From: an uncultured Gammaproteobacteria bacterium
GTDB lineage: Bacteria > Pseudomonadota > Gammaproteobacteria > Halothiobacillales > Halothiobacillaceae
Direction of reading: 5' to 3'
Assembly (NCBI GenBank): GCA_938004235.1
Contig: CALKWL010000054.1
Span: 1-5,183 of the forward strand
DNA length: 5,183 bases
Part shown: in pieces, positions 1 to 4,160 of the stretch
How the letters are laid out: each line of letters starts with the position of its first letter
How positions within the stretch are numbered: position 1 is the stretch's first letter
Program-made: the position numbers and the translations under genes
Notes under the pieces: generated by a model
Databases searched by the model: none
What the model was told of the DNA's origin: nothing
What the model saw: only the letters and a program-made list of their open reading frames with translations

Positions 1-271
1 CGACGTGGCCGCTGCCAGTGGCATCGAGAAGGCGCAGCGCCAGCCAGAGCTGGTAGTGGCAGGAGTCGCCGCTGCGCAGGGCGGCCAGGGCGATGTCGCC
101 GTGGTGGTTGATGCTGTCGAGTTCCTCTGGCTCCGCTGGCTGGCTGCTGGCGGCCGGGATGATGGTGAATTGGAATTGAGGCGCGGCGGTGGCGGCCGGG
201 GCCGCGATGCCGTTTTTTTGGCGTAGCTGCTGGAGCTGTTTTTGGGCGTTGAGGAGCTGCTGTGATGCCAT
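1..271 (-). CDS. Hypothetical protein, C-terminus beyond left edge
   Basis: An open frame on the minus strand starts with ATG at 271-269 and stays open to the window edge: 90 full codons and no stop. The start directly follows the TAG of the upstream gene (TAGATG), and a GAGGAG ribosome-binding site lies inside that gene's last codons, so the two are probably translationally coupled. Residues 1-20 are Gln/Leu/Lys-rich (SQQLLNAQKQLQQLRQKNG) and could form a short amphipathic helix. An Ala/Pro-rich stretch follows, then FQFTIIPA, an acidic Pro/Glu segment, and a helical-looking Leu/Ala region with HYQLWLALRLLD. I recognise no family. The GC-rich third positions and the good start signal support a real gene. 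The function is unknown. Confidence 0.62.
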   Translation of the reverse strand, partial: MASQQLLNAQKQLQQLRQKNGIAAPAATAAPQFQFTIIPAASSQPAEPEELDSINHHGDIALAALRSGDSCHYQLWLALRLLDATGSGHV

Positions 272-490
272 CTAGTGCTGCTCCTCTTTCATTCTGGCAA
301 TTAGCTCATTCAAATCGTTGGAGCCGTGGACCAGGTCGGTGACAAGTTGGTTGATGGTGGGGTGCAGGCGGTAAACGGCCGTAATCGCAGAAAGGAGATC
401 GGGATAGGTGACGCAAGCGCCGTTGGTCTCAACGACGATGATTGTTTTGATGTTGTCTGGCTTTGGTGCGTAGAATGGTACGTCTGGCAT
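272..490 (-). CDS. Small hypothetical protein, 72 aa
   Basis: ATG at 490-488 is preceded on the minus strand by AAAGGAGA (plus 497-504) at 6-nt spacing. This fixes the start, although the frame stays open upstream to about 796. The product begins MPDVPFYAPKPDNIKTIIVV and ends ELIARMKEEQH. It has a hydrophobic beta-like stretch (IKTIIVVETNGACVTY) followed by two probable helices (PDLLSAITAVYRL and TINQLVTDLVHGSNDLNELIARM). There is no membrane segment or known motif. It is the first gene of a minus-strand pair with the partial gene that abuts its stop codon. The promoter is unclear; a weak TACTTA (plus 511-516) is the only -10-like sequence nearby. The function is unknown. Confidence 0.72.
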   Translation of the reverse strand: MPDVPFYAPKPDNIKTIIVVETNGACVTYPDLLSAITAVYRLHPTINQLVTDLVHGSNDLNELIARMKEEQH

Positions 491-519
491 AACTGGTCTC
501 CTTTGTAGATTAAGTATTG

Positions 520-554
520 CCTGGCAGCGCCAACCATCTGTTGGCGCTGCCAGG
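520..554. repeat. Perfect 15-bp inverted repeat (hairpin)
   Basis: Arms at 520-534 (CCTGGCAGCGCCAAC) and 540-554 are perfectly complementary around a 5-nt loop (535-539). Neither strand has a T-run after the stem, and it sits in a divergent promoter region, so it is not a typical terminator. It lies 30 nt upstream of the minus-strand start at 490. It could be a protein-binding palindrome, an mRNA leader structure, or part of a recombination or replication site. The function is unknown. Confidence 0.75.
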
Positions 555-561
555 TTTGGAA

Positions 562-620
562 GGGATTGGGAGGGGGTCAATCCCCAGCCTGAGCGACCAC
601 GGGGTGATCGGCCAGGCTGG
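562..620. repeat. Two adjoining inverted repeats
   Basis: GGGATTG (562-568) pairs with CAATCCC (578-584) around a 9-nt loop. Immediately next, CCAGCCTG (584-591) pairs with CAGGCTGG (613-620) around a 21-nt loop. They share base 584. No coding frame with a start signal covers them. They belong to the same hairpin-rich stretch as the flanking repeats. Confidence 0.5.
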
Positions 621-657
621 AAATTGCAATCCTCCAAAAATGAGTAAAAATAGTGGG

Positions 658-695
658 AGTGGCGGGAGTTCCCCGACAAGAAAAATCCCGCCACT
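658..695. repeat. Perfect 10-bp inverted repeat
   Basis: AGTGGCGGGA (658-667) is the exact reverse complement of TCCCGCCACT (686-695), with an 18-nt loop. On the minus strand the stem is followed after a few bases by T-rich sequence (plus 635-650 is A-rich), so a weak minus-strand terminator cannot be excluded. However, no minus-strand gene upstream of it would need one. Confidence 0.55.
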
Positions 696-707
696 GCTGA
701 CAAGGTG

Positions 708-746
708 AGCGCGACTTGAAACCATCTAATGGTTTTAGGTCGCGCT
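708..746. repeat. Long hairpin upstream of the integrase gene
   Basis: The arms 708-725 and 729-746 can pair along 18 bp around the loop CTA. The outer eight and inner seven pairs are Watson-Crick; the three between them (716-718 with 736-738) need two G-U wobbles. The outer part GCGCGAC/GTCGCGC recurs as TCGCGACC at 787-794, directly before the integrase ribosome-binding site. That gives three copies of the CGCGAC/GTCGCG core within 86 bp. Possible roles are an integrase or regulator binding site, or alternative folding of a leader RNA. Confidence 0.6.
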
Positions 747-772
747 TTGCTGCTGTAGGCACATCTTGTGCT

Positions 773-778
773 TATACT
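773..778 (+). promoter_or_regulatory. Possible -10 element for the integrase gene
   Basis: TATACT matches the sigma-70 -10 consensus at 5 of 6 positions and lies 37 nt before the integrase ATG. That would give a leader of about 30 nt containing the GGGAG ribosome-binding site (801-805). No good -35 box stands at 16-18 bp; TTGCTG at 747-752 is 20 bp away. A weak or activated promoter is plausible. Confidence 0.3.
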
Positions 779-814
779 TCTTACAGTCGCGACCAATAAA
801 GGGAGAATTGTTCT

Positions 815-1816
815 ATGAAGATCGAATTTGCGGTTGCTGTTGAAATGTATCTATCTCACCTGCGGGAACGTCAGCTGTCACAGGCTCATATTGATTCGGT
901 TCAGCTGAGGTTGAATCGCTTCGCCGCTGGCCGGGAACGTAACAAGCTCGACCAAATTACAGGTGATGACATCGCGGGCTACTTTCATACCCTGCGCCAC
1001 GAGGCTGGTTTGGCTGACGGCACGTTGGCTGGCCATAAATCAACGCTGCGGGCATTTTGGAACTGGTGCATAAAGCAAGGGCTGGCAGATGACAACCCCT
1101 CGGCCATTTTGTGCCAGAAAAAGTACAGCTACTCCTATCTGCCGGTGCGTTCGCGGTCTGTGCCACGATCAGACTTCATGGCCGTTATTGCCGCGCTCGA
1201 TCCCTTCGCTGCCCACCGCAATTATCATCCCCGCGACGTACGTGACGCGGCAATGGTCTCATTGGTGGCCGATTCGTCAGCCAGGCGGGGCGAGCTTTGG
1301 GAGCTGCGCCAGCGCGATGTGGCCGATGCGCTAAACCGGCCCAAAGAGCTGGGCAACGGCATTTTGGTTTATCATGTCATCACAAGGGGGAAAACCGGAA
1401 CGGTAAAAATTCGATTCTTTGAAAATACGGCCGTTTTGCTGCGCCGGTGGTTGGAGTGCATCCCGCCAGAAACGCCATTTGTGTTCGTCAACGTTCGCAC
1501 CCACCAACGGCTGCGCAAAGACGCCATGTGGCTGGGCTTTAAGCGGATCTGTGAATTTGCCGATGTGCCTGTGTTCCGCTTCCATGCCACGCGCAAGCGC
1601 GTCGTCACCGACATCATTGAAGCCAGTGGGGATATGAAGGTGGGGCAACTGCTGGCCAATCACCGCAGCCAGCGCACCACACAAGAATATTACAACGACA
1701 TCCAGGAAGATCGCGTAGATGCAGCTGCAGCGCGGTTGGTGGCCCATAGAAACGGCCAGGGCCGTGGCCCAAATGACCCTCTCATCACCGACTTTTTCCG
1801 CAAAGTAGACAAATAG
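815..1816 (+). CDS. Tyrosine recombinase / site-specific integrase
   Basis: This 333-aa protein carries the complete active site of the tyrosine recombinase (phage integrase) family. Residues 1-100 form the SAM-like core-binding domain. The catalytic domain (about 115-305) shows Arg I at R157 in SSARRGEL (with E160), the beta-hairpin lysine K193 in RGKTGT, the H257-x-x-R260 box in FHATRKR, H283 in LLANHRS, and the nucleophile Y292 in RTTQEYY, nine residues after H283 as is usual. Such enzymes cut and join DNA at short core sites through a 3'-phosphotyrosyl intermediate. The length is normal for integrases without a large arm-binding domain. ATG 815 has GGGAG nine bases upstream. A tRNA 3' fragment 51 bp after the stop suggests its own attachment site, so integration of a mobile element is more likely than XerC/D-type chromosome resolution. 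No defect is visible. Confidence 0.95.
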   Translation: MKIEFAVAVEMYLSHLRERQLSQAHIDSVQLRLNRFAAGRERNKLDQITGDDIAGYFHTLRHEAGLADGTLAGHKSTLRAFWNWCIKQGLADDNPSAILCQKKYSYSYLPVRSRSVPRSDFMAVIAALDPFAAHRNYHPRDVRDAAMVSLVADSSARRGELWELRQRDVADALNRPKELGNGILVYHVITRGKTGTVKIRFFENTAVLLRRWLECIPPETPFVFVNVRTHQRLRKDAMWLGFKRICEFADVPVFRFHATRKRVVTDIIEASGDMKVGQLLANHRSQRTTQEYYNDIQEDRVDAAAARLVAHRNGQGRGPNDPLITDFFRKVDK

Positions 1817-1819
1817 AAA

Positions 1820-1868
1820 AATGGATCGCTGGCTGCAATGGCTGGCGATCTAAAATCCATTGCCAGCC
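1820..1868. repeat. Nested inverted repeats abutting the tRNA fragment
   Basis: GGCTGGCGAT (1840-1849) pairs with ATTGCCAGCC (1859-1868), ten pairs with one G-T. A second pair, AATGGAT (1820-1826) with ATCCATT (1855-1861), encloses part of it, and GATCGC (1824-1829) pairs with GCGATC (1845-1850). GATCGC recurs at 1881-1886. They lie between the integrase stop and the tRNA-like core. Repeats here fit integrase or excisionase binding sites on the element side of an att site. No T-run follows, so this is not a terminator. Confidence 0.5.
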
Positions 1869-1909
1869 TGTCAAGCCAGAGATCGCGGGTTCGATCCCCG
1901 TCGCTCCCG
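1868..1909 (+). other. 3' half of tRNA-Asp(GUC); candidate integrase attachment site
   Basis: From 1868 the sequence reads as a tRNA from the anticodon loop onward: loop CTGTCAA (1868-1874, T33, anticodon GTC at 1870-1872, A37), 3' anticodon stem GCCAG (1875-1879), variable AGATC, T-stem GCGGG/CCCGT (1885-1889, 1897-1901), T-loop TTCGATC (1890-1896, consensus TTCRANY), acceptor strand CGCTCCC (1902-1908) and discriminator G73 (1909), a known aspartate identity base. No GGGAGCG acceptor strand or D-arm lies upstream, and the 5' anticodon stem (CCAGC) does not pair well with GCCAG. The similarity therefore starts at the anticodon loop. Integrases often recombine within tRNA anticodon loops and leave such 3' halves. 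This is either attP of an excised element or the displaced half at one end of an integrated one. The encoded CCA is absent (TCC follows). Confidence 0.78.
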
Positions 1910-1912
1910 TCC

Positions 1913-1933
1913 TGGGCGCAAGCCCATCGTTTT
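1913..1933 (+). terminator. Possible weak terminator after the tRNA fragment
   Basis: TGGGC (1913-1917) and GCCCA (1922-1926) close a GCAA tetraloop, followed by TCG and four T. The stem is only 5 bp, so this is a weak intrinsic terminator at best. Its position three bases after the discriminator base fits the natural 3' end of a tRNA transcript, perhaps carried along with the duplicated tRNA end. Confidence 0.35.
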
Positions 1934-1980
1934 GTGGCTGAGATAATCAAATATATTTGGTTGTTAAAGTTCACAATCAC

Positions 1981-2020
1981 AAATGGGGTCAGCTTCATGA
2001 GGGCATTGGCCCCATTTCTC
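1981..2020 (+). terminator. Hairpin, terminator-like
   Basis: AAATGGGGTC (1981-1990) pairs with GGCCCCATTT (2008-2017), ten pairs with one wobble, around a 17-nt loop. The short pyrimidine tail CTCTTT follows. It could end integrase transcription. The tail is poorer than a classic U-run. Confidence 0.45.
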
Positions 2021-2031
2021 TTTGGTAATCA

Positions 2032-2068
2032 AATCGCCCCGGCTGTCGCAAAATAGATCGGGGCGATT
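2032..2068. repeat. Perfect 10-bp inverted repeat
   Basis: AATCGCCCCG (2032-2041) is the exact reverse complement of CGGGGCGATT (2059-2068), with a 17-nt loop. No T-run follows on either strand. It sits between two terminator-like hairpins of the same arm length. It may be structural or a binding site; the role is unknown. Confidence 0.5.
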
Positions 2069-2077
2069 GGGTGCAAG

Positions 2078-2117
2078 AAAGCCTGTTTGTCGGAGGCATT
2101 TGGCAGGCAGGCTTTTT
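2078..2117. terminator. Probable bidirectional intrinsic terminator
   Basis: AAAGCCTG (2078-2085) pairs with CAGGCTTT (2108-2115), followed on the plus strand by five T (2113-2117). On the minus strand the stem runs into CTTTCTT. It lies 23 bp beyond the stop of the minus-strand RHH gene and downstream of the plus-strand integrase, so it is placed to end transcription from both. The 22-nt loop is long. Confidence 0.55.
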
Positions 2118-2140
2118 GCGTCATTGGCTTCAGGGACGGT

Positions 2141-2335
2141 TTACGCTGCCTGCGGAATTACTTCCCCGGCGTTCGCCCCCTCTGCTTTTAGGTATTCGTT
2201 GACGGCCATACGAATGAAGGCAGAACGGTTCAGCCCTAATTCAGCCGCCGTTTTTTCGATTTCTGCCCACCACTCAGGGTGTGCAGACAAGCCCTTTGAT
2301 TCGTACTCGCGTTCTATGGGTTTGTTTTTACTCAT
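2141..2335 (-). CDS. Ribbon-helix-helix (CopG/Arc-type) transcriptional regulator
   Basis: A 64-aa protein whose middle part fits the ribbon-helix-helix fold: a short strand region (about residues 12-19, YESKGLSA), helix A (PEWWAEIEKTAAELG, 20-34), the turn LNRS, and helix B (AFIRMAVNEYLKAEG, 39-53). The pattern 'LGLNRSAFIRMAVNEYL' is typical of CopG/Arc-like repressors, which bind palindromic operators as dimers or higher oligomers. ATG at 2335 has GGAGG five bases upstream. Its own promoter (minus TTGACA, 17 bp, TATGAT) has the -35 box inside a perfect 17-bp palindrome, which fits autorepression. No toxin gene is adjacent, so an antitoxin role is less likely than a stand-alone repressor. 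The DNA target is inferred from position. Confidence 0.85.
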   Translation of the reverse strand: MSKNKPIEREYESKGLSAHPEWWAEIEKTAAELGLNRSAFIRMAVNEYLKAEGANAGEVIPQAA

Positions 2336-2362
2336 ATGTGCCTCCGTTGCTCAATTTGACCC

Positions 2363-2391
2363 ATCATAATCTTGTTGACAACGGTTGTCAA
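2363..2391 (-). promoter_or_regulatory. RHH gene promoter with palindromic operator
   Basis: On the minus strand, TTGACA (plus 2386-2391) and TATGAT (plus 2363-2368) are separated by exactly 17 bp. This gives a strong sigma-70 promoter about 20 nt before the RHH ribosome-binding site region. The -35 box is one arm of TTGACAAC-G-GTTGTCAA (2375-2391), a perfect 17-bp palindrome and the likely operator. The other arm gives TTGACA on the plus strand (2375-2380), but no -10 at normal spacing fits the lamin-tail gene start, so its promoter remains unclear. Confidence 0.78.
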
Positions 2392-2404
2392 TGGGGAATT
2401 TACA

Positions 2405-3091
2405 ATGGTCGCGTTAGTTAAAAGATTTTTCTCATGGTGGTCAGCCCGTCTTAGAGCCGGGTCAACCAGAGGTAAAGTTTTGTGGGGGTGCGGCTCAATA
2501 CTGGTTGCCTGCACCGGTTTGTTCTTGTGCTGGGCTTTCACTGACGCCACTTTGCGTTCGGTTGGGGTATTGCCCACATTAACACCCACAAGCACGCCAA
2601 CTGCAACGCCAACATTCACCAATACCCCCCTGCCAACTGACACGCCTCCCCCCACCGATACGGCCGTTCCTACCAACACACCCGTTCCGACCGATGTGCC
2701 GCCAACCGAAACTCCTACACTCATGCCCACAGAGACCCCAACAGCCACGCCGACGAATACGGCCGTTGTTCCTCCTACCAACACGCCCATCGTTGGCCCA
2801 TTCGTGGTGATCAGCCGGGTCAACAAGGAGGCTGAATATGTTGACCTGGCCAACATTGGCAGTGAAGCACAGGATTTGGCCGGGTGGATGCTGCGTTCGG
2901 AGAAGGGGCCTCAAGATTGCCCATTAAGTGGCGTCATTGAGCCTGGGCAAACGTTGCGCGTGTACGCTCGGAGTGCTGATAGCGGGCTGGGTGGGTTTAA
3001 TTGCCAGTTTGGTGACAATATTTGGAATAACGATGAAAGCGATCCGGCGGTTCTGTTCAATGCCGCTGGGGTAGAGGTTTCACGCAGGTAA
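2405..3091 (+). CDS. Membrane-anchored Thr/Pro-linker protein with lamin-tail domain
   Basis: From ATG 2405 (GGGGA eight bases upstream) the product is 228 aa. A basic N-terminus (KRFF...RLRAGSTRGK) precedes one hydrophobic segment (about 25-46, VLWGCGSILVACTGLFLCWAF), which acts as a signal anchor or signal peptide. Residues 57-128 are a Thr-Pro-rich linker made of TPT, NTP and TDTP units. Residues 130-228 match the lamin-tail domain (LTD): VVISRVNKEAEYVDLANIG, DLAGWML, IEPGQTLRVY, IWNNDESDPAVLFNAAGVEV. Bacterial LTDs are extracellular beta-sandwich modules thought to help attach proteins to surfaces. Cys172 and Cys200 might form a disulfide. Linkers of this kind are common in Chloroflexota secreted proteins. 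The frame is open back to a TTG at 2372, but that overlaps the operator. No catalytic domain is present. The gene is monocistronic, with a strong terminator 42 bp downstream. Confidence 0.85.
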   Translation: MVALVKRFFSWWSARLRAGSTRGKVLWGCGSILVACTGLFLCWAFTDATLRSVGVLPTLTPTSTPTATPTFTNTPLPTDTPPPTDTAVPTNTPVPTDVPPTETPTLMPTETPTATPTNTAVVPPTNTPIVGPFVVISRVNKEAEYVDLANIGSEAQDLAGWMLRSEKGPQDCPLSGVIEPGQTLRVYARSADSGLGGFNCQFGDNIWNNDESDPAVLFNAAGVEVSRR

Positions 3092-3132
3092 AACGGCCGT
3101 TTCTCGCCCTTTTTGTAGTACAATCGTCATAC

Positions 3133-3157
3133 AGACCCCGCTCCAGCGGGGTTTTTT
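3133..3157 (+). terminator. Strong intrinsic terminator
   Basis: ACCCCGC (3135-3141) pairs with GCGGGGT (3146-3152) around the loop TCCA, followed by an uninterrupted run of six T (3152-3157). The stem can extend two more pairs outward into the T-run. It ends the lamin-tail gene transcript and insulates the operon promoter that follows. Confidence 0.9.
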
Positions 3158-3181
3158 CTTGCCTGTTTATCATGCTATCCG

Positions 3182-3220
3182 TTGACAACCGTTGACAACG
3201 GTTTGCAATTCTGCTAATAT
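3182..3220 (+). promoter_or_regulatory. Operon promoter with two overlapping RHH-type operators
   Basis: TTGACA (3192-3197), a 17-bp spacer and TAATAT (3215-3220) make a near-consensus sigma-70 promoter. Two near-copies of the 17-bp palindrome at 2375-2391 overlap it, offset by exactly 10 bp: 3182-3198 (16 of 17 identical to the palindrome read on the other strand) and 3192-3208 (15 of 17). Binding there would cover the -35 box and spacer. One-helical-turn spacing suits side-by-side RHH dimers. The regulator's identity is inferred from the shared motif. Confidence 0.8.
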
Positions 3221-3227
3221 GCTTGCT

Positions 3228-3284
3228 ATGAGCAACCCAAACCCGGTTTTACAGGAGTTTGACCATGAGCAAGAAACCATTTGA
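3228..3284 (+). CDS. Possible 18-aa leader peptide overlapping the operon's first gene
   Basis: ATG at 3228 opens an 18-codon frame (MSNPNPVLQEFDHEQETI) ending in TGA at 3282-3284. It overlaps the first 20 bases of the next gene in another frame. The predicted transcription start from TAATAT (3215-3220) falls at about 3227-3228, so this ATG could be at the very 5' end of the mRNA and be read leaderless. There is no ribosome-binding site. It may equally be chance in a 37-nt leader. Confidence 0.25.
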   Translation: MSNPNPVLQEFDHEQETI

Positions 3285-3546
3285 TAGAGCAGCCCATTGT
3301 AGACGCATTGCCAGCAAAGGCGGCCGGACCACCGTCGCCCGGCACGGCAGCAGCCACATGAGCGCCATCGGCGTCAAAGGGTTTCTTGCCACGGCCAAAC
3401 ATTTTCAGTCAATGGCCCATTACAAAATGTGGCTGGCTGATACCGGTGCCCACGAAGGCTGGCGGCAAACCCAGCTGCCCGCCACCGGCAAATTTGCCAG
3501 TGAAAAGCCCACAGGCCCCTGGGACCCGGATTACGTCGAGTTTTAG
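3265..3546 (+). CDS. Small basic KGG-motif protein, 93 aa, unknown function
   Basis: ATG 3265 has AGGAG (3253-3257) seven bases upstream. This beats the TTG two codons earlier that extends the frame. The product is basic at its N-terminus: HCRRIASKGGRTTVARHG, then SHMSAIGVKGF. The repeated G-rich pattern resembles the short 'KGG' repeats of small stress-type proteins, but I cannot assign it to that family with confidence. The C-terminal half (HYKMWLADTGAHEGWRQT, then a Pro/Gly-rich tail GPWDPDYVEF) is probably less ordered. It is the first gene of a five-gene operon; its stop overlaps the AGAGGA ribosome-binding site of the next gene. Nucleic-acid binding is a guess from charge only. Confidence 0.8.
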   Translation: MSKKPFDRAAHCRRIASKGGRTTVARHGSSHMSAIGVKGFLATAKHFQSMAHYKMWLADTGAHEGWRQTQLPATGKFASEKPTGPWDPDYVEF

Positions 3547-3554
3547 AGGAAACC

Positions 3555-4160
3555 ATGATCGCAACTACCCCCCCCAGCACCTTCCAAGATCAAAGCGCTT
3601 GGGCCAAGCCCATCCCGCCAGAAAATGCCGAACGCTGCACCATCTGCGGCATTTTTATCTTCAATAGCCAGGCGGAGGCAGAGGCGAGCCGAATTCCCTA
3701 CGTTATCACCATCAACCAGGCCATCGACGAGCTGTGTATTGGCTGCGCCGGTGGCGATGAAAGCATGGACAGTTTATTAACCCTCGTAGAACGCATCGAG
3801 CGCGGTGAGCGCATCGAGCAAAAGGAGATTGTTATGTCAGAACCCAATGGATTGTTTTTAGAGATGGAAACAGGCGTCATGCCACCGGCGGCTGGGCCGT
3901 CTGGTAGTGGGAAGTCGAAATACATGCCGCTGGAGCAAGCTGTGCTGAAATTAAGCATTGGCCGGAAAACCGGCTCTAGCGAGTGGGCACGGTTCAAGTT
4001 CGCCGACAAGAAGGCCGCGACCAGCGCCAGTTCTTGGCTGCTGGGTCGGTGCAAAAGCGCATACCGTGAGCAAGGCCACGATCTGAATCGCCGCGTGGTC
4101 CCAAATGCCGACGGCACGGCCTGGCTGTACGTTCAGCGGTTCAAGCTGGAGGAAGCATGA
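3555..4160 (+). CDS. Two-part protein: N-terminal CxxC zinc-ribbon-like module plus C-terminal domain with internal start
   Basis: This 201-aa frame starts at ATG 3555 with GAGG five bases upstream, eight bases after the previous stop. Residues 28-64 hold two CxxC pairs (CTIC at 28-31, CIGC at 61-64), a probable zinc-binding module. A charged helix follows (LLTLVERIERGERIEQKEIV). At residue 94 an in-frame ATG (3834) is preceded by AAAGGAG at ideal spacing, stronger than the first start. It would yield a separate 108-aa protein (MSEPNGLFLE...) that ends in a basic Ser/Lys-rich domain with RFKFADKKAATSASSWLLGR and NADGTAWLYVQRFKLEEA. So either one gene makes two products, or two genes have fused in frame. 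A run of eight C lies at 3568-3575 (codons 5-7). PSGSGKS (residues 114-120 approximately) looks like a P-loop fragment, but no GTPase or ATPase fold surrounds it. The function is unknown. Confidence 0.78.
   Translation: MIATTPPSTFQDQSAWAKPIPPENAERCTICGIFIFNSQAEAEASRIPYVITINQAIDELCIGCAGGDESMDSLLTLVERIERGERIEQKEIVMSEPNGLFLEMETGVMPPAAGPSGSGKSKYMPLEQAVLKLSIGRKTGSSEWARFKFADKKAATSASSWLLGRCKSAYREQGHDLNRRVVPNADGTAWLYVQRFKLEEA
3821..3836 (+). promoter_or_regulatory. Strong internal ribosome-binding site and start codon
   Basis: AAAGGAG (3821-3827) stands six bases before ATG 3834-3836, in frame inside the 3555-4160 gene. The spacing and match are better than those of the upstream start, so initiation here is expected. 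It would produce the C-terminal 108 residues alone. Confidence 0.65.

Noticed and set aside
213..219. A7 run with an in-frame A-AAA-AAC heptamer in the left-edge minus gene (programmed -1 frameshift)
   Set aside because: The phase is correct for a slippery site, but this heptamer is weak in bacteria, no stimulatory structure is evident, and neither frame is recognisable enough to judge.
520..554. Integron attC or attI site next to a tyrosine recombinase
   Set aside because: The palindrome contains CCAAC/GTTGG but lacks the spacing and bulges of attC. No gene cassette array is visible, and the recombinase has a tRNA-type att site instead.
491..796. Upstream extension of the 72-aa minus-strand gene to a 174-aa product
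   Set aside because: The extension passes through five hairpins and has no start signal, whereas ATG 490 has an AAAGGAGA site at ideal spacing.
1690..1998. Minus-strand frame containing the peptide GDRTRDLWLDRLA
   Set aside because: This peptide is the reverse-strand translation of the tRNA T-arm and anticodon region at 1868-1909, a known source of false proteins. The rest lies antisense to the integrase end, with no ribosome-binding site.
2332..2856. Minus-strand frame of Gly/Val repeats opposite the lamin-tail gene
   Set aside because: The GVxVG repeats are the antisense reading of the Thr-Pro linker codons. It also overlaps the operator and lacks a ribosome-binding site.
3119..3124. TACAAT as a promoter -10 just before the terminator at 3133
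   Set aside because: No -35-like sequence stands 16-18 bp upstream, and the transcript would end at once in a strong terminator.
3665..3920. P-loop NTPase in the 3555-4160 product because of PSGSGKS
   Set aside because: The motif GxxxxGKS is incomplete (only AAGPSGSGKS in a flexible Pro/Gly stretch), and no Walker B or suitable strand-helix context follows.
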